Shown one piece after another: positions 44,369-54,466 of a stretch of 64,000 nt of DNA. Numbering within the stretch: the stretch's first letter is position 1; every line of letters begins with the position of its first letter. The translations under genes were made by a program, and so were the position numbers. Source of the DNA: Mycoplasmopsis lipofaciens ATCC 35015. Lineage in GTDB: Bacteria; Bacillota_I; Bacilli_A; Mycoplasmatales; Metamycoplasmataceae. The stretch lies in NCBI RefSeq assembly GCF_000686585.1, contig NZ_JMKY01000006.1, positions 22,961 through 86,960 of the forward strand. Direction: 5' to 3'. The notes under the pieces were generated by a model. The model saw nothing but the letters and a program-made list of their open reading frames with translations, had not been told where the DNA came from and searched no databases.

Positions 44369-45328
44369 ATGATTCAAAATATATATTATCCATTTTTCAC
44401 TATACAAAATAAAACAACAATTGCGGGTAGCGATTTAAAAAATTTACGTAAATTTTATGCACCAATTTTAGGTAGTGATGCAATATTGTTATATGAGTAT
44501 TTTAGAGATTTATATATATCTAATGAATCTGAAACAGGTTTTTATGATTATGATAGCTTAACATACTTACTAAACATGGATGTAAAAAGATTAAATGATG
44601 CGAGAATTAAGTTAGAATCTGTTTCATTAATTTCTACATTTATTGATGAAATGAATAAAAAAACTTTATTTGTTATTGAAAAACCTTTAGATAGTGTTGG
44701 TTTTAAAAAAAACTTAATTTTAGCTAATAAATTAATCAATATTATTGGTAAACAAAATTTTGAACGTTTAGCTGGAAAAGAAAGAAATGTTTATTTATCA
44801 AAAGCCGAACATTTGTTTGATGCATCTGCTAAATATGATGAAGTATTTGACAATGATGATATATTTAATTATTATTCAAGTCATGAGATTGACTCTTCTT
44901 CTTTAAATACACAACAAATTAATATTGAAATACAAGAAAAACTTGATTTGAATAATTTTGAATTTCCTAATATATATGAAGCAATTTTAAAAACAGATTC
45001 AAGATTTTTTATTCCACGTCTTAATGGCCAAATTGTTAGCGAAAGAATTATTTCTTTGATAAAAGAAGCAAGAGAAAGTGGAATGACAGATCCTTGTTTA
45101 AATTTAATATTTTTCTATGCTAATGAAGTAAATGGTAAAATAGTCTTTAATTACATAAAAAAAATAGTTTTTGATTTAATTAAAAAAGAAATTTTTTCTT
45201 TTGAATTAATTGAAAAATATTTAGATAGTTTATTAAAATACAAAAACAATGTAGCGGTTTCTAAAAAAGATTTATATAAGGCATCATATTTAGAATCATT
45301 AAAGAAAACTGATGACATTTATTACTAG
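44369..45328 (+). CDS. DnaB/DnaD-like primosome component
   Basis: The 319-residue protein is most like the replication initiation/membrane attachment protein DnaB (Bacillus sense) and its DnaD relatives. It has an N-terminal winged-helix-like part (YEYFRDLYISNESETGFYDYDSLTYLLNMDVKRLNDARIKLE) and a C-terminal DDBH2-like helical region. It is followed by dnaI, the usual gene order. These proteins help load the replicative helicase DnaC/DnaB at the origin. No TGA codon is present. The ATG at 44369 has a GGGG-rich ribosome site. Confidence 0.8.
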   Translation: MIQNIYYPFFTIQNKTTIAGSDLKNLRKFYAPILGSDAILLYEYFRDLYISNESETGFYDYDSLTYLLNMDVKRLNDARIKLESVSLISTFIDEMNKKTLFVIEKPLDSVGFKKNLILANKLINIIGKQNFERLAGKERNVYLSKAEHLFDASAKYDEVFDNDDIFNYYSSHEIDSSSLNTQQINIEIQEKLDLNNFEFPNIYEAILKTDSRFFIPRLNGQIVSERIISLIKEARESGMTDPCLNLIFFYANEVNGKIVFNYIKKIVFDLIKKEIFSFELIEKYLDSLLKYKNNVAVSKKDLYKASYLESLKKTDDIYY

Positions 45329-45335
45329 GAGAAGA

Positions 45336-46223
45336 ATGAAAAAAGAAATTATCAATGATAAATTATTTTTTAAAACTAAATCTGAATTTGAAAATAAAGC
45401 TTTGCAAATTATTCATAGTCACAGACAGATTGAAGATTTAATTATTTCATTAGATATAACAGATCAAGAAATTTTAGATAATTTATTAAATTTTATTAAT
45501 TTAAAAGAATCATTAGACAATTCAGAAATATATCCCTGGTTTTATAATGTAACAAGAAAAAATAATAAATTAATTTTTAAAAAATATCCTGCTAAAAATA
45601 ATTATAAATTGGTTGTAACTAAACAAATGAATTTATGACTTACTGAAATTTCAGAGCCTGATCCAGATGCCTCTATTGAAAAAATTCGTACAAGTTCTAA
45701 AAATAGGAAACAATTGTATAGTCAAATTATCACTTTAACTAAAGCTATTAATAAGAAAAAACATAAAGGTTTTAAAGGCCTTTATGTTTATGGACAAAGT
45801 AGAACTGGAAAAACATATATTGCCCATGCGATGGCTAATTATTGCGCTAGTGAGGGTGTAACAACTTCTTATATTTCAGCTCCGTTATTATATTCATTTC
45901 TAATAAAAAATATTAAGAATAATGTTGGAAACATAAATGATGATGTTATTAACAAGATGAAAGAATCTAATATGTTAATTATTGATGAAATAGGTTTGGA
46001 AAAAAATAGTTTTTGATTTAGATTTGAAATATTACTAGATATTATTGAATCTAGACTTATGAATAACAAAATCACTGTTTTTGTCTCTCCAATGTCTCAA
46101 GAAGAATTAAATAATTATTATTTAAACCAAGATGAAAAAGAAATATATAAAGCTAAATCCTTTATTTCTAAAATAATAAATAATTCCGAACAGTATTGCA
46201 TTGATGAAATTTCAAATATATAA
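45336..46223 (+). CDS. dnaI: primosomal helicase loader DnaI
   Basis: DnaI is the AAA+ loader that delivers the replicative helicase. The 295-codon protein has the N-terminal helicase-interaction part, then Walker A GQSRTGKT at 153-160, Walker B MLIIDEIG, and a C-terminal AAA+ lid. I chose ATG 45336 preceded by AGGAGAAGA, 7 bases after the upstream gene. Two or more TGA codons encode Trp. It ends at a strong terminator. Confidence 0.9.
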
Positions 46224-46255
46224 AATTAATATATCAATTAACTTAAGTAAAAAAT

Positions 46256-46303
46256 AAAAAGTTTACATTAAAGCTATAATTAGCGCTTTAATGTAAACTT
46301 TTT
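46256..46303. terminator. strong bidirectional terminator between dnaI and lysS
   Basis: A 19-base inverted repeat, AAAAAGTTTACATTAAAGC with its complement, has a loop of about 10 bases and T runs on both sides. It serves convergent dnaI and lysS. Confidence 0.9.
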
Positions 46304-46315
46304 TACTATTTAAAA

Positions 46316-47782
46316 TTATTTTTTAATTTTTCTTAGCGTCGGAAATAATAATACATCTCTTATTGAACTAGTTTCAGTTAATAACATTACTAGACGATCA
46401 ATTCCAATTCCACACCCACCTGTAGGTGGCATTCCATATTCTAACGCTTCAACAAAATCGTAATCTATGTCGCTAGCTTCATCATTTCCATTATTTTTTT
46501 CTTCTAATTGACTTTGAAATCTTTCTAGCTGATCAATAGGGTCACTCAATTCTGTATACATATTTGCATATTCTTTAGTATTTATAAACAATTCTGCTCT
46601 TTCAGTAAATCTTGGATCTTCCGATTTAGCACTTAATGGAGAAATTTCTATTGGATGACCGTATAAAAATGTTGGTTGTATTAATGTTGGTTCAACTAAT
46701 TCCTCATATAGACTATTAATAATGTGTCCAACTGTAAAGAATTTCTCAATTTTAATTTTGTGCTCTTTGGCAACATCTTTAGCTTGTTCTAAAGTAATAT
46801 TTCTAAAATCTTTTCCTGTTTTTTCATTAACAGCATCGATCATATTTACTCTTTTAAATGGTTGTGATAAATCAATTTCAACACCATTATTTATCACTTT
46901 AGTTTTACCAAGTTTTTTACATAATTCTTTAATTAATGTTTCGGTTCTATTCATCATACCTTCAACATTTGAATATGCTTCATAAAATTCTATTGTAGTA
47001 AATTCTGGATTATGTGTTGTATCATATCCTTCATTTCTAAAAATTCTACCCATTTCATAAACTCTATCAAAACCTCCAACAACTAATTTTTTAAGAGGTA
47101 TTTCTGTTGCAATTCTCAAAACAAAATCTTGGTTTAAAGAATTATGATGTGTAGTAAAAGGTTTTGCAGCAGCACCTGAAAGATAATCATGTAAAAATGG
47201 TGTTTCAGCTTCAATATAATCTAAATTATTAAAATAATCTCTTATTCATTGAACTATTTTTGTTCTTTTTAAAAACCTGTCTTTACTTTCAGGATTCATA
47301 ATTAAATCAACATATCTATGTCTATATTTTTCTTCTACATCTGTTAATCCATGGAATTTGTCAGGTAAAGGTTTTAATGCTTTTGATAACAATTTAATAT
47401 TAGATGCTTTAATTGATACCTCATTCGTATGTGTTTTCATTACAATACCCGAAACTCAAATAATATCCCCAATATCAAAAGTTGTAACAATTTTTGCTAA
47501 TTGAGGGTATGCTTTTTTATTAAAATAAATTTGAATATTATTTTTATAATCTTTAATAACTAAAAAAGGTCCTCTTATTGTCATAATTCGACCAGATACA
47601 TTTTTTATAATATTTTTATTTTCTAATTCTTCTTTTGTAAAAGAAGCAAATTCATCCTTCAATTGTGAACTATAACTTAATTCTCCTAATTCATATGCTT
47701 TTTTATATGCAATAACATTATTTTGTTCATAAAAATTCAATTTTTCACGGCGAACTTGTTCTTGTTCTGTATATTTTGCCAT
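46316..47782 (-). CDS. lysS: lysyl-tRNA synthetase (class II)
   Basis: LysS charges tRNA-Lys. The 488-codon protein starts with the OB-fold anticodon-binding domain ([18 protein letters not shown]). Its class II core has motif 2 [23 protein letters not shown] and motif 3 [29 protein letters not shown] is used for Trp (for example in the segment after GDII). The length is typical (about 490-500). A tRNA-Lys(CTT) gene is also in this window. Confidence 0.98.
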
Positions 47783-47945
47783 ATTTTCTCCTCTAATGTA
47801 ACGTAATGGATTTAATTTTCTATTATTAATATGTATATTTTAATAAATAATTAAAAATATGTATTAATAAAACTTTTATTTATTTTTAATCTTCAAAAGA
47901 ATTTTTTTATTTATATAATTAAATTTATAAATTATAAGGAGAAAA

Positions 47946-48443
47946 ATGAGAAAAGTATTTTTAGGTGAAAATCAAATGAATTTTATTGGTGAAGAAATAA
48001 AACTAAATGAAGCATTAAATTTGGTTGGAGCTAAATTTGGAGAATTTACACAAACTAAAGTGGAATTAGATAAAACAAAATATACAATTTTAGCAACATT
48101 TCCTTCAATTAATACAGGAGTTTGTGATTTACAAATTTTAGAATTAGGTAGACTTAGTGAAAAGTACCCACAATTCAATTATGTTTCATTTTCAATGGAT
48201 CTTCCTTCTGCCTTAAATGATTATGTTACAAGTCATCCAATTGGTAAAATTGTTATGTATTCAGATTATTATGACAAACAAGTGGCAAACCAATTAGGCT
48301 TATTAATTAAGGAAATACATTTACTAGGTAGAGCAATGTTTGTTTTAGATCAAAATAATAAAATAGTATATAAACAAATAAATTCCCAAGTTAAAAATCA
48401 AGTTGATTTTAATCAATTGGAAGAATTTTTAAAAAAATTATAG
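47946..48443 (+). CDS. tpx: thiol peroxidase (Tpx-like peroxiredoxin)
   Basis: Peroxiredoxins of the Tpx type reduce peroxides with a catalytic cysteine. The 165-residue protein has the peroxidatic Cys60 in FPSINTGVCDLQ (the family has SLDTPVC). The Arg of the active site may lie in ELGRLSEKY, or downstream in LLGRAMFVLD. The resolving cysteine of Tpx is not present, so it may be a one-Cys form. The ATG has an AAGGAG, and a TATAAT box is at 47914-47919. It is the likely oxidative-defence enzyme beside nox. Confidence 0.88.
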   Translation: MRKVFLGENQMNFIGEEIKLNEALNLVGAKFGEFTQTKVELDKTKYTILATFPSINTGVCDLQILELGRLSEKYPQFNYVSFSMDLPSALNDYVTSHPIGKIVMYSDYYDKQVANQLGLLIKEIHLLGRAMFVLDQNNKIVYKQINSQVKNQVDFNQLEEFLKKL

Positions 48444-48449
48444 TATTTT

Positions 48450-48482
48450 AAATGTCAACACCATTTCAGTTGACATTTTTTA
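48450..48482 (+). terminator. intrinsic terminator of tpx
   Basis: The stem AAATGTCAAC/GTTGACATTT with a nine-base loop is followed by TTTAATTTATAA. Confidence 0.85.
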
Positions 48483-48536
48483 ATTTATAAAAAATATTTT
48501 AAATAATTATAAAAATGTTATAAAATAATAGAGCAC

Positions 48537-48613
48537 GGTCGCGTAGCTCAGTAGGATAGAGCACAAGCCTTCTAAGCTTGTTGTCAGAGGTTCGAATCCT
48601 CTCGTGATCGCCA
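48537..48613 (+). tRNA. tRNA-Arg (TCT)
   Basis: The acceptor GGTCGCG pairs with CGTGATC (two G-T pairs) and the anticodon stem CAAGC/GCTTG encloses CTTCTAA (anticodon TCT). The T-arm has loop TTCGAAT and CCA is encoded at 48611-48613. Confidence 0.93.
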
Positions 48614-48741
48614 TTTTTTTATTTCCTTTTTGTTAATGTTTTCATATTTAAAATTATTAAAAATAATTCTTTTTTAAAATGTTGTTTATTGAATATATAA
48701 TAAAAAAACATATTTTTTAATACTAATAAAAGAAGGTAACA

Positions 48742-49644
48742 ATGACAACAAGACAATTATTATTGACTAAATGAAATACATCAGGATTTATTTATGAATT
48801 TCTAGCAGTTTTTACATTAGTATTTTTTATTTTTATTTGATTATTATTGGCAAGAATGTTAAAAAAAGAGAAAAATAAAATTTTTATAGTAAATGGTTAT
48901 ATTTTAGCAACTTTTTTAATGTTTATATTGCCTTGAGCATCAAGTACTTATATTTCTCAATCACCCGCTAATCCTTTAATCAATCCTATGTTTGTTATTT
49001 TGCAATCTATTTTACAAAGTTACGATGTAAATACTATGACTATTGGACAACCTCTTATAAACGGAATATTATATTTAATATCAGGTCAATTACTTGGTGG
49101 AATAAGTGGTTTTGCTACATTTTGTTTATTTTTTATACTTATTAAAAAATATTTATTAAATCACAATCAATATGGAGAAATTTTATCCATTTTAAGAATC
49201 CCACATTTCTTTAAAAAAACTGAAGAATTTAATTTAGTAGGTCACACGATTAAAGAAATATGCTTAATTGCATTTTTTATTAGTTCTGTACCATTTGTGT
49301 TTTATATTAATGAACCTTTTTATGGTGTAAACATTTTTTGGAAACATATTATGGCTCTTGCTGTCATATGATTGATTTTATTTACAGCTTCATTTTTTGG
49401 TTTTTTTGCCTTCCATTTAATATTTCCATTAATCGAATTTATTGAAAGTACATATATTTTTATATTTGAATCAAAAAATAGCAAAAAACAATTACAAAAT
49501 ATTTGTGTTATAAATAAAAAACAATATTTAATCGTTATTTATAAATTGACAATAGCTATTTTTTTATCAATCGTTATACCCATAATTATAGGATATTCAA
49601 TATTAGGGATATCACAAATATCTAAAATCAAATTTAATTTTTAA
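48742..49644 (+). CDS. multi-pass membrane protein (distantly MIP/aquaporin-like)
   Basis: The 300-codon frame (TGA as Trp) has about six transmembrane segments. The first half shows a pattern reminiscent of aquaglyceroporins: an acidic residue in the first helix (FIYEFLAVFTLVFFIFIWL), an Asn-Pro turn (SQSPANPLINPMFV) where the NPA motif would be, and a following YLISGQLLGGISG helix. A second NPA-like motif is not visible. A glycerol or solute channel is therefore only possible. It is followed by an M23 lipoprotein 9 bases away, suggesting an operon. Confidence 0.6.
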
Positions 49645-49653
49645 GGAGTCAAA

Positions 49654-51768
49654 ATGAGAAAAAAATATAATTTATTATTAGGAAGCATTGGTATAACTAT
49701 GCCATTTACAGCAATTGCTTGTTTTAATCATGCAAAGGATAAAACGTTTGAAAATAACGTTAAATTAGACAATTTAGTAAATCTTTTAAAGAATGAAGAT
49801 GCTAAAAAATTTTTAAGATTTAAAGACCCAGAAGCATCATTTTCAAAAATTGAATTTGATGATTTTACATCAAATAATTTTATTAATCATCATTTTTATT
49901 TTGATTTCAATAAAATTAAAGATATCTTACAAAAAACTTTAAATGTTCCAGAAGAAGAAATAAAAAAATATGATTATGAAATTGATTATCATAATATTAG
50001 ACAAAATGATGCAAATATTAATCAACTCATTTTTCCTGTAAAATTTAAATACTTTTTTGATGAAAATATTTATGGAAAAGGAATTTATCAAAAAAAATAT
50101 TTTGATTTTTTAATCGATAATATAAAACTAAGTGAAAAAGAAAATGATAAATATTTAGAAATAAATAAATTGTTTAATGACCTAAAAAATAATGTTAATC
50201 CTTCAGATATTAACATAACATTCAATAATAATTATGATAATTCTATTGTGAATTACAATATTGATGAATTGAACACAAATCAAATAAATTCTTTATTTAA
50301 TTTACAAATACCAACAAAGGTGGAGATGCTGAAGTCTGCAAATCCTAATTTTGTTTTTAAAAGTTTTGTAGAGAAAATTAATTTAGGAAATTTAGATGAT
50401 AAAATTACATTAAATATTAGATTTAGTATTGGAAAACCTAAAAGTTTAAAAGATTTAAATGAAAGTGATGTTAATTTAGGATTTTCAATCACAACAATAC
50501 CTTTAAATATTGATTCAAGCAACGCAATATATCATTATATAAAAAATCAAAAAATTAAAAATAATGTAAAAATTAGTATGAAATCTTTTAATAAGTTCAA
50601 TTATGACTTTAATAATTTAAATTTAAATAATTTTCAATTTGAATCACTAGATCCTAATTATATGATTAAAATTATTAATTATGAGAATATAGATTTAAGA
50701 AATGTTTTATTTAATTTTAAATTAATCAACAAAGAGACTTTAAAAGAAACAACTTTTTCCAAAAAATATGGAGTAGGGAATTATACAAATATTTACAAAA
50801 AATCTTTTGAGGAACACAATTATAAGGCATATGATTTCAATGTTGATTATGTAACACAAGAGCAATTAACAAGAGTTAACACTTCAATTTTTAATGCTTT
50901 TGGCAATAAAATGTATTCAGGAGGTTATGATAGTAATAGGGCTATTTATACATCAGAATACACTACACCAGTTTCTTTACATGTTGGAGAAGATTATTTG
51001 GCTCCTTCACTCACTCCTATTGTTGCTCCATATAATGGTGAAATAGTTGCTGCGTATTCATGAAAACCTGATCAAAAAAATATAGCTAGTGATGTTGGAA
51101 CAACTATTTTAATGAAAGTACCGGTAAAGGAATTAAATTTAACTCCAAAAGAAAAAGAAATATATTTACAAGATAATTTGAATGGCTATATTTATATTGG
51201 TTTCATTCACTTAGATCAAAATCAAACCTTGAATAATAATGAATTAGGATGAAGTTCTTCTATCTATAAATCATATACTTATGCAAATCCAACTCCAAAA
51301 AACCCTACAATTGTCCAAAAGGGACAAATTATAGGATATATTGGAGATACAAATACGAATGGAGGTTGAATGCCTCATGTCCATACAACTGTTTACAATA
51401 ATGCTGAAAAATATTACAATAGAAATGGATTTTATACCAAAATTAGAGACAGAAAACGGCGTGTAAATTCATATGATCCTATTAAAAAACATAATTTTGC
51501 ATCTGCAAGAGTTGATGGAGTTATTTTAGCACCCGGTTTTCCTAATTTCAAAAAAGATATTTATGTTGTAGATTCTATTACTGGTAAACCTATTGTTGAT
51601 TCGCACACATCTGAAAAAATAGTTTCAGTTGGTGAAAAAGCAATTTTTGCAATCAACCCCATTACAAATCAAGAAAAAAAGGTTGGATTTTTCGATCCAA
51701 ATGTATTGTTTAAAATACGTGGAGAAGAAAGTTTTAGTTTTGATATAAAAACATTCTTTAATCTTTAA
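49654..51768 (+). CDS. lipoprotein with M23 metallopeptidase domain
   Basis: The 704-codon protein (TGA as Trp) has a lipoprotein signal peptide with lipobox ending Cys23 (AIAC). A long N-terminal beta-rich region unlike known domains follows. The C-terminal LytM/M23 peptidase domain has the first metal motif LHVGEDY (His443, Asp447) and the second motif PHVHT (His575, His577). These zinc ligands are intact. In walled bacteria this fold cuts peptidoglycan cross-links; in a wall-less organism another substrate, or the walls of competitors, must be considered. An AAGGAG lies just before the ATG. Confidence 0.85.
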
Positions 51769-51811
51769 TAAAAAACTATACAATTATATTGCGTCTTTTA
51801 CGCAATTAAAC

Positions 51812-51887
51812 GTTCGCGTAGCTCAACTGGCAGAGCACAAGCCTCCTAAGCTTGGGGTAAGAGGTTCGACTCCTCCCGCGAACGCCA
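51812..51887 (+). tRNA. tRNA-Arg (CCT)
   Basis: The acceptor GTTCGCG pairs with CGCGAAC. The anticodon stem CAAGC/GCTTG encloses CTCCTAA (anticodon CCT). The T-loop is TTCGACT and CCA is encoded (51885-51887). It shares its anticodon stem and most of the D-arm with the tRNA-Arg(TCT) upstream. Confidence 0.93.
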
Positions 51888-52012
51888 TTTTTTATTTTAT
51901 TTTTTTTAAATCATGTTTCTTCTACTTGTATATTAATTTAAAATAAATTACTATTAAATTAATTATTTTATATATAAACATATTAATGATCAAAAATTAA
52001 AATATACATAAT

Positions 52013-52032
52013 AAAAAAATGGCAAATAGCCA
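52013..52032 (-). terminator. weak terminator of the BI-1-like gene
   Basis: A short stem TGGC/GCCA with a five-base loop lies four bases after the stop codon and is followed on the minus strand by TTTTTTTAT. The stem is short, so it is uncertain. Confidence 0.4.
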
Positions 52033-52036
52033 AATT

Positions 52037-52792
52037 TTATCTATCCGAAAATATTAATATTAAATAATACACCGCATATATGTAGTCATATGCTAATTTA
52101 AATCCATAAAAAAGACTAATTCGTAAAATTTCACTTATTGTGTCTTTGGTTAAAAAGTCTGATTTATATGTTTGATTTAATTTTATAATTAAAATTCAAT
52201 CAATTCCCATATATAAACATATTAATATAAATCCAAGACCTACGTATAGCATATACATTGTTTCATTTAAAACAAAGAAACTAACAATCATTAAGACTAG
52301 TAATGTTATTGAAATTATTAAAGCCGCAACTCACAATTTATCTAATTTAATGATGTTAAATACTGCTAAAGTTCCCATTAACATCATTACTGCAATTGGT
52401 ATAAAAAACACTGCAAATGTTTTGAGTCAATCGAAATTTGATAAAGCATATAATAAAGCAGTTCCCAATACAACAGTTCCTAAAAAAATCATATCGATTG
52501 TGACAAGGGGCAATAATATTCAAAAATTCATTCTATGACCCATAAAAAATGTAATCATTAATAATACAAAACCAACTATTCCAGCTACAATTCATATTAT
52601 TGGTCTACTAATAAAAAATTTTCCAATTGTATTTGCGTTTGCAAAAACTATAATTGCTGCTAAAATCGCAATCATCATTGCATATGCAAATCATAATATA
52701 GTAGCACCTAAAAAAACGTTTCCTTTTAATGATTCTTTAATTTTGTTTTTTGGTTTATTTTCATATTCATAATTTGTTATTTGTTCATTCAT
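52037..52792 (-). CDS. Bax inhibitor-1-like (TMBIM) membrane protein
   Basis: The 251-codon protein (many TGA as Trp) has seven hydrophobic segments after a polar N-terminus of about 30 residues. The C-terminal segment LAYDYIYAVYYLILIFSDR matches the end of the Bax inhibitor-1 family (typical 'lYLDFINLF...'). Bacterial members act as pH-sensitive calcium leak channels. The start at 52792 is the ATG of the longer of two nearby candidates. Upstream lie tRNA-Gln and tRNA-Tyr on the same strand. Confidence 0.8.
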
Positions 52793-52827
52793 AACAATTA
52801 TTATAATGCAATAAATAAAAACAAAAT

Positions 52828-52856
52828 AAAAAAAATCACCCTTTAAAAGTGGTGAT
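52828..52856 (-). terminator. intrinsic terminator of the tRNA-Tyr/tRNA-Gln unit
   Basis: The stem ATCACC/GGTGAT with a ten-base loop is followed on the minus strand by TTTTTTT, two bases after the tRNA-Gln 3' end. Confidence 0.85.
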
Positions 52857-52857
52857 A

Positions 52858-52932
52858 TGGTTGTCCCAGATAGATTCGAACTATCGCGTGACGGAACCAA
52901 AACCCGTTGCCTTACCGCTTGGCTATGGGACA
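52858..52932 (-). tRNA. tRNA-Gln (TTG)
   Basis: The acceptor TGTCCCA pairs with TGGGACA. The anticodon stem ACGGG/TCCGT encloses TTTTGGT (anticodon TTG). CCA is encoded. It lies three bases after tRNA-Tyr on the same strand. Confidence 0.92.
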
Positions 52933-52935
52933 AAA

Positions 52936-53019
52936 TGGTGGAGGGGGAGGGATTCGAACCCCCGAACCGTTAGGAAGTGGGTTACAGCCACCCGCGTTTG
53001 GCCGCTTCGCTACCCCTCC
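52936..53019 (-). tRNA. tRNA-Tyr (GTA)
   Basis: The acceptor GGAGGGG pairs with CCCCTCC. The anticodon stem GGTGG/CCACT encloses CTGTAAC (anticodon GTA). The long variable arm is that of a class II tRNA. CCA is encoded. It is co-transcribed with tRNA-Gln. Confidence 0.92.
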
Positions 53020-53680
53020 ATTTTGCTAAAATTAGCATATTTATTATAGACAAAAAAATTTTTTTTACAAACTTTTTTTAAAAAAATGTGTTTTGTCAAA
53101 AAAACAATAATCAAAATAAATATAAATTTGTTGAAATTGTCAAAAAATATACTTATACTAACAGATACATTAAGAAAATTAACGATTTTTACATTATTTA
53201 ATTATTGATATTGAAACAAAAAATTGTTTTTTTGAATAAGCAAAGAGAAACGTGATATAGGCTATATAAAACTTCTTGATTTATTATTTAAAACTTTTGT
53301 GATAGCTATAATAGCTGAAACATACAAAAGAAAAACATTACTCCTTCTACTAAACAATTACTTAACAAAAGAATAAAAGTAGAGTAAAAAAGCATTTCGT
53401 AATTCAATCCTTTATTAAAACGGCGTAAAAGACTTTGCTATAAACAATGTTCAAACATTTTATGAAGCTGTATAAAATAACAGATAACTCACTTTAAATT
53501 TAAATGTTATTCAAAATTAGAAAAAAGTACTAGTGATAATTCCGAACTTTTAAAACAAAATTACTTAAATTAGAAAATTCTTTATCTATTATTATTTTCA
53601 CCAAAAATCTGAACATAAAAAAATATAACATTTGACTATCATAAGTGCAATTGCGTTTTATTAAGATGAAAAATAACAAT
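53020..53680. other. gene-free stretch of about 660 bases
   Basis: No open frame of convincing length is present on either strand even with TGA as Trp; TAA and TAG stops are scattered in all frames. The sequence is AT-rich, with small runs that read like decayed coding sequence (for example FAINNVQTFYEAV on the plus strand near 53440), but I cannot assign a family. It may be the site of a lost gene or mobile element. No tRNA fold or clear inverted repeat was found. Confidence 0.55.
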
Positions 53681-54412
53681 TTATTCAAAATAAATTTGAA
53701 ATCTACATTTATTTACTTTTTTATATTTTCATATTATGAATTTATTATTTAATTTATGTTTTCAATAAGTAGATTTTTTCTTTTTAATTTTAGGTTTTAA
53801 AGCAAAGACATTATTTTTAATAATGCCTAAATATATTCCAGCTTTATTTTTTATTTGCTTTTCTATTTCATTTTCAACGTTAGTTGAATTAATTTTGTTA
53901 AACTTAACATTTAATATTAAATAATTTTTTTCTATAATTTTTTGAATTTTAAAAATTAAATAAGGATTTAAATGAATTATATATTTTGTAAAACGATAAA
54001 CACTTATTGATGCTGGAATTGCTAAACTAATAAATATGCCATAAATGCTAATAATATTGCTTCGGCCTTCAATTTTGAAAATTTCTATAGACTTATATGA
54101 AATAAAAAAAACAATATAAAAAAATATACAACAAGAAATCAACAGTGGTAAAAATTCATTCAAAATATAATTTGTTCACATTTTGAACAGATTTACAAAT
54201 GAGATTGTAATACGGTTTTCTAAATAATTTTTAATATTTGGATTGTCCAGAAAATTCGAATCACAATTTATATTTATTATTGCAATTTTTGTTTGAAAAT
54301 TACATTTTTTATTATTACAAATAACATAATATTTTGCATCATTTCTTTTGAATCAATTATTGTTTAATTTATTTTTATTATTACATTTTTCACATACTCA
54401 GTATTTTTGCAT
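53681..54412 (-). CDS. zinc-ribbon membrane protein of unknown function
   Basis: Only with TGA as Trp is a 243-codon frame seen. It begins with a zinc-ribbon-like motif (VCEKC with a second pair ICNNKKC), then two transmembrane helices (NEFLPLLISCCIFFYIVFF and SIYGIFISLAIPASISVYRF). It ends in a lysine-rich cytoplasmic tail. The start ATG at 54412 has an AAAGGAG Shine-Dalgarno. I recognise no family. It is downstream of nrdE on the same strand but separated from it by a terminator, so it is probably transcribed on its own. Confidence 0.65.
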
Positions 54413-54433
54413 TTTTTCTCCTTTCTAAATTTA

Positions 54434-54462
54434 GAAAAAACAACAGAAAAATTCTGTTGTTA
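54434..54462 (-). terminator. intrinsic terminator of the nrd operon
   Basis: The stem AACAACAG/CTGTTGTT with a seven-base loop is followed on the minus strand by TTTTCTAAATT. It lies just after the nrdE stop. Confidence 0.85.
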
Positions 54463-54466
54463 AAAT

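Noticed and set aside
52691..53049. Short coding frames over the tRNA-Gln/tRNA-Tyr genes
   Set aside because: They read through tRNA folds; the DNA is explained by two tRNAs and a terminator.
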